From: an uncultured Oscillibacter sp.
GTDB taxonomy: Bacteria > Bacillota > Clostridia > Oscillospirales > Oscillospiraceae
Length of the DNA: 10,727 nt
NCBI RefSeq assembly: GCF_910587525.1
Contig: NZ_CAJULS010000084.1
Coordinates: 1-10,727 of the forward strand
Direction of reading: 5' to 3'
In this document: piece after piece, positions 5,814-10,727 of the stretch
Layout of the letters: each line of letters starts with the position of its first letter
Numbering within the stretch: the first letter of the stretch is position 1
Notes under the pieces: model-generated
Seen by the model: only the letters and a program-made list of their open reading frames with translations
Databases searched by the model: none
What the model was told of the DNA's origin: nothing
Translations under genes and position numbers: made by a program

Positions 5814-5903
5814 TTCAAACCACCTGTGCGCCTCTGCTTCGGCGAGGACATTGCCATTGACAGGAGCGCCTATGCCCCGCCCGCCCCGCTGGTTTCCATA
5901 TGA
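5814..5903 (+). pseudogene. Possible 3' stump of a lost gene (about 29 codons)
   Basis: A plus-strand frame ending in TGA at 5901-5903 reads VRLCFGEDIAID and then APPAPLVSI. Its codons are strongly G/C-ending (GTG CGC CTC TGC TTC GGC GAG GAC), like the window's real genes and unlike the AT-rich sequence on its left. No start or ribosome-binding site fits, and upstream the frame runs antisense into the immunity remnant. I read it as the tail of a gene truncated when the accessory DNA to its left arrived. The rest of 5748-6006 holds only the ABC promoter and AT-rich spacer. I cannot name the parent gene. Confidence 0.25.
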
Positions 5904-5947
5904 ACGGATTTTGCAAAAAACAGTTGCGCATTACAACAATTTGCGGA

Positions 5948-5975
5948 TTGACTTGACGCTGTGATATGGTATGAT
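5948..5975 (+). promoter_or_regulatory. Sigma-A-type promoter for the ABC exporter operon
   Basis: TTGACT (5948-5953) and TATGAT (5970-5975), each a 5/6 match, are separated by 16 bases. Transcription would start near 5982, about 25 bases before the chosen ATG. The ATG at 5971, which would give a longer product, lies inside the -10 box and cannot be the start for this promoter. Confidence 0.6.
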
Positions 5976-6006
5976 TTCCTTAATAAAGAAGAGAGGAGGC
6001 GCTGAG

Positions 6007-7707
6007 ATGAGCACTGTGCTGGGATACCTGCGGCCCCACAGCCGCCGTGTGGCCTGCGGGGTGACGGTGAAATTTGCCGCGGCACTGCTGGAGCTGGTGC
6101 TGCCGCTGCTGCTGGAGCACATTGTGGACGTGAGCGTCCCTGCCGGAGATCTGGCCGCCATCTGGCTCTGCGGCGGACTGATGGCGGCACTGGCCTTTGG
6201 GGCGGCCTTCTGCAACATCACTGCCAACCGCATGGCGGCATGGGTGTCCATGGAGGTGACCCGGACCCTGCGGGAAGACCTTTACAGCCGGACCCAGCGC
6301 CTCTCCTGCGCCCAGATGGACCGGTTTTCCACCTCTTCTCTGGTGTCCCGGCTGACCAATGACACCTACAACGTCCACCAGATGTTCGACAAGGTGCAGC
6401 GGGGCGGTATCCGGGCTCCCATGCTGGTGCTGGGGGGACTGGCGCTGACCTTTCTGCTGGAGCCGGCCCTGGCGGCGGTGCAGCTGGCGGTGAGCCTTCT
6501 GACCTTCCTGACCATCTGGCAGGTGACCCGCCGGGGCATCCCCCACTACGCCGCGGCCCAGGCGGCCGGGGACACGGTGGTGCGGATTATTCGGGAGAAC
6601 GCCTCCGGCGTTCGGGTGGTTAAGGCCCTGGCCTGCCAGGGCAGGGAGCGGCAGCGGTTCGGGGAGGCCAATGAGACCGCCCGCCGGGCAGAGGAGACCG
6701 CCGGCTGCGTCATGGCCGCCGCAAATCCCCTGACGGACCTCCTGTTGAACACGGGACTGGTGCTGGTGGTGCTGGTGGGAGCCCTCCGGGTCAACGCCGG
6801 GCAGATGCCCGCGGGCCAGATCGTGGCGTTTTTGTCCTATTTCACCCTGATCCAGACCGCAACTCTGGGGATCGCCAAGGTGTTCATCCGGATCAGCAAG
6901 GGGGCGGCCTCCGCCCGGCGGATTGAGGAGATCCTGCTGGAGCCGGAGGACCAGCCCCTCCGGCCCTCGGAGGCAGTCTCGGAGGCGGAGCTGGGGATGG
7001 AGGGTGTCTCCTTTTCCTACCAGGGGATAGGGAGGGACCTGGCGGACGTGAGCTTCACCCTGGGAAAGGGGGAGACCCTGGGCATCCTGGGCCCCACCGG
7101 CAGCGGAAAAAGCACCCTGGCGGCTCTGCTGATGCGCCTGTATGACGCCGGAGAAGGCATTGTCTGGGTGGGGGGCCGGGATGTGAACAGCGTTCCCGGG
7201 GAGGAGCGCCGCTTCGGCGTGGTGTTCCAGAACGAGGCGCTGCTGAACGACAGCGTGTATGAAAATATCTCCTTCCTGCGGAACATCCCCCGGGAGGACG
7301 TGATCGCCGCGGCCAAAACCGCCCAGGCCTGGGACTTCATCCAGGGGCTGCCGGAGGGGCTGGACAGCCGCCTGGACATCCGGGGAGCGAACCTCTCCGG
7401 CGGACAGCGGCAGCGGCTGCTGACGGCCCGGGCCCTGGCGGGGAAGCCCGCTGTCCTGGTGCTGGACAGCGCTGACAGCGCCCTGGATTACGCAACCGCC
7501 GGCGCCCTGCGGCGGGCCATCCGCCGGGACTGCCCCGGTGTGACGCTGGTGGTGATCTCCGAGCGGGTGGCCTCCCTGCGCTGTGCGGACCGTATCCTGG
7601 TGCTGGAGGAGGGCCGGGTCACGGCCCAGGGAACCCATGGGGAACTGCTGGAGCGCTGTGCCCGCTACCGGCATATTGCGGAGCTTCAAAGGGGGGTGCT
7701 GCTGTGA
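6007..7707 (+). CDS. ABC exporter half-transporter A (degenerate-site subunit)
   Basis: A 566-residue type IV (MsbA/MdlB-like) half-transporter: an N-terminal six-helix exporter domain (about 1-310) and a nucleotide-binding domain. The latter has Walker A GPTGSGKST at 362-370, Q-loop Q408, an intact signature LSGGQ at 463-467, and Walker B VLVLD with D487. Two catalytic residues are changed: the glutamate after Walker B is Ser488 (LDSADSALD instead of LDEATSALD) and the switch histidine is Glu519 (ISERVAS instead of IAHRxx). Its own site should thus bind but hardly hydrolyse ATP, while its LSGGQ completes the active site of the partner encoded next. Start ATG 6007 is chosen because AGGAGG (5994-5999) stands 7 bases before it. 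The stop overlaps the next start (GTGA), indicating coupled translation and 1:1 assembly. Substrate unknown; drugs, lipids and peptides are all possible. Confidence 0.9.
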   Translation: MSTVLGYLRPHSRRVACGVTVKFAAALLELVLPLLLEHIVDVSVPAGDLAAIWLCGGLMAALAFGAAFCNITANRMAAWVSMEVTRTLREDLYSRTQRLSCAQMDRFSTSSLVSRLTNDTYNVHQMFDKVQRGGIRAPMLVLGGLALTFLLEPALAAVQLAVSLLTFLTIWQVTRRGIPHYAAAQAAGDTVVRIIRENASGVRVVKALACQGRERQRFGEANETARRAEETAGCVMAAANPLTDLLLNTGLVLVVLVGALRVNAGQMPAGQIVAFLSYFTLIQTATLGIAKVFIRISKGAASARRIEEILLEPEDQPLRPSEAVSEAELGMEGVSFSYQGIGRDLADVSFTLGKGETLGILGPTGSGKSTLAALLMRLYDAGEGIVWVGGRDVNSVPGEERRFGVVFQNEALLNDSVYENISFLRNIPREDVIAAAKTAQAWDFIQGLPEGLDSRLDIRGANLSGGQRQRLLTARALAGKPAVLVLDSADSALDYATAGALRRAIRRDCPGVTLVVISERVASLRCADRILVLEEGRVTAQGTHGELLERCARYRHIAELQRGVLL

Positions 7708-9434
7708 AACGGCATATTCTGCGGCGGCTGGCCCGGTTTCTGAGGCCCTACGCCCTGCGGCTGACCCTGTGCCTGGGGCTGACGGTCCTCTCCAGCCTGC
7801 TGTCCCTGGCGGCGCCGCTGCTGTCCGGCCGGGCGGTGGACGCGGTGGGCACCGTCCCCGGGGCGGTGGACTTCCCAGGGGTGTTCCGGGCCTGCGGCGG
7901 GATGCTGGCCTGCTACGCGCTCTCCTCCTTGCTGAGTTACGCCGTGTCCGCCCGGATCATCAAGGTGGGGCAGTCCGTGTCCCGGGATCTGCGGAAGGCT
8001 GCCTTTGACCGCATGAGCGAGCTGCCGGTGGAGTATTTCGACACCCACCCGGCAGGCGATCTGGTCAGCCGGGTGTGCTATGACGTGGACACCGTGAACG
8101 CCGCCATTTCCACGGATCTGCTCCACCTATGCACCAGCGCCCTGACGGTGGGGGGCTCCTTTTTGATGCTGCTGGCCATCTCCCCCCGGCTGACCTGTGT
8201 CTTTTTCGTCACGGTGCCGCTGTCCCTCTTTCTCACCCGTTTTCAGATGAGGCGCATCCACCCCCTGTTTCGCCTTCGCTCCAGGGAGCTGGGAGCTCTC
8301 AACAGTTTTGCCGAAGAGCGGGTGGGCCGCCAGCGGGCCATTCGGGCCTACGGCGTGGAGGCGGCGGACCTGGAGCAGTTTCAGGCATACAACGCCGCCG
8401 CCTCGGAGGCCTATTACGAGGCCGACCGGGCCAGCGCCTCTCTGGGGCCGTCGGTGAACTTTATCAACAACCTCTCTCTGGCGGCGGTCAGCATGTTCGG
8501 TGCACTGCTGTACCTGGGGGGCGGGCTGACCCTGGGCAACCTCTCCTCCTTTGTGCTGTATTCGCGCAAGTTCTCCAGCCCCATCCGGGAGGCTGCCAAC
8601 CTTTTGAGTGAGCTCCAGTCCAGCGCGGCGGCGGCGGAGCGGGTGCTGGACCTGCTGGATGAACAGCCAGAGCCGGGAGACATCCCCGGTGCCGTGGAGC
8701 CGGAGAAGCTGTGGGGGGACATCTCCTTCGACCATGTGGACTTCGGCTATGACCCGGACCGGCCTGTACTGCGGGATTTCACCGCCCGTATTCCCGCCGG
8801 AAGTCTGGCGGCGGTGGTGGGGCCCACCGGGGCGGGGAAGACCACCTTGGTCTCCCTGCTGCTGCGGTTCTACCGTCCCCAGAGCGGCTCCATTTCCATC
8901 GATGGTGTGCCCCTGGAGGAGTATACCCGGGACGGGCTGCGCCGCCGTCTGGCCCTGGTGCTCCAGGACACATGGCTCTTCGGCGGCACCATCGCCGAGA
9001 ATATTGCCTACGGCGCGCAGGGGGCCTCCCGGGAGCAGATCGTGGAGGCCGCCAAGGCCGCCCGGGTTCACCGCTTCATCACCTCTCTGCCCCAGGGGTA
9101 CGACACCGTTCTCGCCGACGAGGGGGCAGGCATCTCCAAGGGCCAGCGGCAGCTGCTGGCCATCGCCCGGTGCTTTCTCACCGGCGCGGACATCGTCATC
9201 CTGGACGAGGCCACCAGCAGCGTGGATACGGAGACGGAGGGGGAGGTCAATCTGGCTGTGGAGCGGCTGCGGCAGGGGAGAACCTGCTTTGTCATCGCCC
9301 ACCGTCTGGCCACTGTCCGCCGGGCGGATTGTATCCTGGTGCTGGATCAGGGCGGCGTGGCGGAGGCGGGAACCCATCAGGAACTGCTGGCGGCGGGAGG
9401 CGTTTACGCCTCGCTGTCCCGGGCGGCAGAGTGA
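7704..9434 (+). CDS. ABC exporter half-transporter B (catalytic-site subunit)
   Basis: A 576-residue half-transporter with a six-helix membrane domain (about 1-320) and a nucleotide-binding domain. Catalytic residues are complete: Walker A GPTGAGKTT at 373-381, Q421, Walker B IVILDE with D501 and catalytic E502, D-loop SSVD, and switch H533 in IAHRLATV. By contrast its signature is degenerate, ISKGQ at 477-481 in place of LSGGQ. This is the exact complement of the subunit encoded upstream, so the pair should form one competent site (Walker A/B of this protein with LSGGQ of the other) and one degenerate site, as in TM287/288- and LmrCD-type heterodimers. The GTG start at 7704 overlaps the upstream TGA by four bases, with a G-rich ribosome-binding site at 7691-7696. 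No clear terminator follows. Located in the cytoplasmic membrane; substrate not predictable. Confidence 0.92.
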   Translation: MKRHILRRLARFLRPYALRLTLCLGLTVLSSLLSLAAPLLSGRAVDAVGTVPGAVDFPGVFRACGGMLACYALSSLLSYAVSARIIKVGQSVSRDLRKAAFDRMSELPVEYFDTHPAGDLVSRVCYDVDTVNAAISTDLLHLCTSALTVGGSFLMLLAISPRLTCVFFVTVPLSLFLTRFQMRRIHPLFRLRSRELGALNSFAEERVGRQRAIRAYGVEAADLEQFQAYNAAASEAYYEADRASASLGPSVNFINNLSLAAVSMFGALLYLGGGLTLGNLSSFVLYSRKFSSPIREAANLLSELQSSAAAAERVLDLLDEQPEPGDIPGAVEPEKLWGDISFDHVDFGYDPDRPVLRDFTARIPAGSLAAVVGPTGAGKTTLVSLLLRFYRPQSGSISIDGVPLEEYTRDGLRRRLALVLQDTWLFGGTIAENIAYGAQGASREQIVEAAKAARVHRFITSLPQGYDTVLADEGAGISKGQRQLLAIARCFLTGADIVILDEATSSVDTETEGEVNLAVERLRQGRTCFVIAHRLATVRRADCILVLDQGGVAEAGTHQELLAAGGVYASLSRAAE

Positions 9435-9528
9435 GTGTTTCCCGGCGGGAGAAACGAAAACGTATCCAAAGGTGCAGGAAAAGTCAATCGGCAAAATGTA
9501 AAAACTTGAACAATAAATTTGGATAGTA

Positions 9529-9545
9529 TTCACAACATTTGTGAA
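9529..9545. promoter_or_regulatory. Perfect palindrome, candidate operator
   Basis: TTCACAA (9529-9535), spacer CAT, and TTGTGAA (9539-9545) are perfect inverted 7-base arms, centred about 49 bases upstream of the -35 box of the permease promoter. This suits an activator or an upstream repressor site. The arms are the Rex half-site but in the opposite order (Rex sites read TTGTGAA first), so I do not assign it to Rex. Confidence 0.35.
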
Positions 9546-9585
9546 AATGGCCAAAAATCCCACCGCAAAATAGGGAACATATCAA

Positions 9586-9615
9586 TTGACAAAAGGCGGT
9601 AAAACTCTCTATAAT
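9586..9615 (+). promoter_or_regulatory. Near-consensus sigma-A promoter for the importer permease operon
   Basis: TTGACA (9586-9591) and TATAAT (9610-9615) are both perfect hexamers, separated by 18 bases. Transcription should begin at about 9622, leaving a leader of about 130 bases. Such a strong promoter usually needs a repressor, and an operator lies just downstream. Confidence 0.85.
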
Positions 9616-9629
9616 GAAAATACGAAAAC

Positions 9630-9653
9630 GCAAACGTTTGCACAAATTTGCGC
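9630..9653. promoter_or_regulatory. LacI-family operator, possibly double
   Basis: GCAAACGTTTGC at 9630-9641 is a perfect 12-base palindrome with the central CG typical of LacI/GalR/PurR-family operators. It lies about 8 bases after the expected transcription start, where a bound repressor would block the promoter. The overlapping GCACAAATTTGCGC (9640-9653) is a 12/14 palindrome centred 11 bases further, about one helical turn. The CcpA (cre) consensus is matched only in part (three mismatches), so a local LacI-family regulator is more likely than CcpA. Confidence 0.6.
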
Positions 9654-9754
9654 CTGATCACCGCGGATTTGTGGAGACAGAGCGAGAGTTGAGGAAAAAG
9701 AAGACTGATTCATGCCCCAGCGATCCCCCGCAGTAATCAGAAAGAGGTGTTACC

Positions 9755-10727
9755 GTGGCAAAGAAAGATCTTCCCAGAAAACCCCTGACGAAAACAAGGC
9801 TTAAAAACCTGATCCTGAACGTTCTGCGCAACCCCTTCAACATGATCGTGCTGGTCAGCCTCGTGGTGCTGTTCTGCCTGATCGTCATCCCCCTGCTGAC
9901 CATGATCAAATCCACCTTTACCCTGGCGGAGGGTGAACTCCGCCGTGTGGACGGCGAGGTGGGCCAGTTCACCATGTACTACTGGTGGTATATGGCCGTC
10001 AGCAATATGTCCAAGGCCGTGCTGTGGAAGCCGCTGCTCAACTCCTTCGTCTGCGGTTTTTTCACCACGCTGATCTCCGTGCCCCTGGGCTCGGTGCTGG
10101 CCTGGCTGATGATCCGCACCGACATCCCCGGCAAGAAGATCCTGGGCATTTTGATCACCGTGCCCTACATGATCCCCTCCTGGACCAAGGCTCTGGCGTG
10201 GCTGGCCGTGTTCCGCACCCCCACCAGCGGCGCCAACGGCTTCCTGACAGGTCTTGGAATTCCCATTCCCGACGTGCTGGCTTACGGCCCCATCGCCATT
10301 GTGCTGTGCATGTCCATGCACTACTACGCCTTCTCCTATATTCAGGTATCCGGCGCGCTCCGCTCCATCAACTCCGAATTGGAGGAGATGGGTGAGATCC
10401 AGGGCGCCAACAAGGCCCAGATCCTGCGCCATATCACACTCCCCCTGATCCTGCCCTCCGTGCTCAGCGCCTTGGTCATGACCGTGTCCAAGTCCATCGG
10501 TACATATGGCGTGGCGGCCAACCTGGGCAACCGCATCGGTTACTACACCTTGGCCACCCGCATGCGGGTGTTCATCGACCAGGGTCCCCAGGCCGTGGGC
10601 TATGCCATGAGCATCGTTCTGGTGGGTCTGGCCGCCCTGATCCTCATGAGCAACCAGAAGGCCATCGGCGTCCGCAAGTCCTATGCCACCGTGGGCGGCA
10701 AGGGCGGCCGCAGCACCCTGATGCCTC
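9755..10727 (+). CDS. FbpB/AfuB-type ABC importer permease, N-terminal part (3' end outside window)
   Basis: The frame is open from GTG 9755 to the window edge and gives 324 residues without a stop. It is a binding-protein-dependent transport permease: a hydrophobic segment at about 30-50, a periplasmic-facing loop with QFTMYYWWYM, then helices at about 95-120, 130-152, 178-197, 232-245 and 280-298. The EAA-type coupling motif that contacts the ATPase is EEMGEIQGANKAQILRHITL (about 210-229). After the last helix a polar linker (residues 300-324) runs on, as in the double-domain permeases of the ferric iron/aminoethylphosphonate/sugar-phosphate group, so a second permease domain probably follows. 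AAAGAGG stands 7 bases before the GTG. Codon choice is highly biased (ATC, CTG, ACC), suggesting strong expression. Databases often label such proteins iron permeases; the LacI-type operator upstream favours a sugar-related substrate. Binding protein and ATPase should lie beyond the edge. Confidence 0.85.
   Translation, partial: MAKKDLPRKPLTKTRLKNLILNVLRNPFNMIVLVSLVVLFCLIVIPLLTMIKSTFTLAEGELRRVDGEVGQFTMYYWWYMAVSNMSKAVLWKPLLNSFVCGFFTTLISVPLGSVLAWLMIRTDIPGKKILGILITVPYMIPSWTKALAWLAVFRTPTSGANGFLTGLGIPIPDVLAYGPIAIVLCMSMHYYAFSYIQVSGALRSINSELEEMGEIQGANKAQILRHITLPLILPSVLSALVMTVSKSIGTYGVAANLGNRIGYYTLATRMRVFIDQGPQAVGYAMSIVLVGLAALILMSNQKAIGVRKSYATVGGKGGRSTLMP

Larger units (their letters stand above)
9435..9754 (+). 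other. 320-base AT-rich regulatory region between ABC exporter and importer permease
   Basis: I see no gene here. In order it holds a weak imperfect hairpin without a T-run just after the exporter stop (GTTTCCC with GGGAGAAAC, 9440-9458), a palindrome at 9529-9545, a strong promoter at 9586-9615, a LacI-type operator at 9630-9641 overlapping a second half-matching palindrome to 9653, and a leader of about 130 bases ending in the ribosome-binding site AAAGAGGTG (9741-9749). In the leader, CTGATT and AATCAG can pair around a 25-base loop just upstream of that site; this is weak. The exporter transcript has no convincing terminator and could run into this region. Confidence 0.6.

Noticed and set aside
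5663..5857. A 64-codon minus-strand frame just upstream of the immunity remnant
   Set aside because: It overlaps the ribosome-binding site and the first codons of the better-supported immunity frame and shows no recognisable protein pattern.
5980..7689. A 569-codon minus-strand frame opposite ABC subunit A
   Set aside because: It is low-complexity and Gln/His/Gly-rich, has no start context, and covers a gene with all ABC motifs on the plus strand. The similar frame at 8127-9563 was rejected for the same reason.
9440..9458. Terminator after the ABC exporter operon
   Set aside because: The stem GTTTCCC/GGGAGAAAC needs a bulge, is short, and is followed by A-rich rather than T-rich sequence.
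9630..9641. CcpA catabolite-repression (cre) site
   Set aside because: The central part fits, but three defined positions of the cre consensus do not, so I prefer a different LacI-family regulator.
1..10727. CRISPR arrays, tRNA or rRNA genes, insertion sequences
   Set aside because: No regularly spaced direct repeats, no tRNA-like cloverleaf or rRNA core sequence, and no transposase frame or terminal inverted repeats were seen.

Overview
The window is GC-rich (coding regions strongly G/C at third codon positions), with Shine-Dalgarno sites before nearly every gene and frequent GTG starts. Its gene families (a shared-module ECF S component, DUF3842, a divergent GreA paralogue, a heterodimeric type IV ABC exporter) fit a high-GC anaerobic Firmicute, most likely Oscillospiraceae (Flavonifractor/Lawsonibacter/Oscillibacter-like). 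That assignment is inferred from protein families and composition; no marker gene is present.

Layout. (1) 1-405: the 3' end of a class II fumarase gene, followed by two hairpins, the second (459-480) a textbook intrinsic terminator. (2) 664-2831, minus strand: a three-gene operon read right to left: a P-loop nucleoside-kinase-like protein with a long unassigned N-terminal domain, a DUF3842 protein (ATGA overlap), and an ECF transporter S component. The 126-base gap before the S-component gene can fold so that its ribosome-binding site is hidden. (3) 2991-4878, plus strand: a GreA/GreB-family elongation factor (GTG start) and, 22 bases later, a membrane-anchored alpha/beta-hydrolase, closed by an intrinsic terminator. 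(4) about 4930-5810: an AT-richer accessory pocket on the minus strand. It holds a GAD-like/Tdi1-type (DUF1851) immunity gene that appears broken (CTG in the start position plus a one-base frameshift) and a small two-helix membrane protein. A short GC-rich coding-like fragment at 5814-5903 may be the stump of an older gene. (5) 6007-9434, plus strand: two translationally overlapping half-transporters forming a heterodimeric ABC exporter with one intact and one degenerate ATPase site. (6) 9435-9754: a 320-base regulatory region with a near-consensus sigma-A promoter, a LacI-type palindromic operator placed at the start of transcription, and another palindrome upstream. (7) 9755-10727: the 5' part of an FbpB/AfuB-type ABC importer permease that runs off the window.

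How the genes may work together. The kinase, DUF3842 protein and S component look like an uptake-and-phosphorylation (salvage) unit for an unknown small molecule; this is the most interesting under-described set here. The two ABC half-transporters act as one exporter. The last permease would work with a binding protein and ATPase encoded beyond the right edge, and its LacI-type operator hints at a carbohydrate-like rather than an iron substrate. The immunity remnant is an orphan: no cognate toxin is visible.
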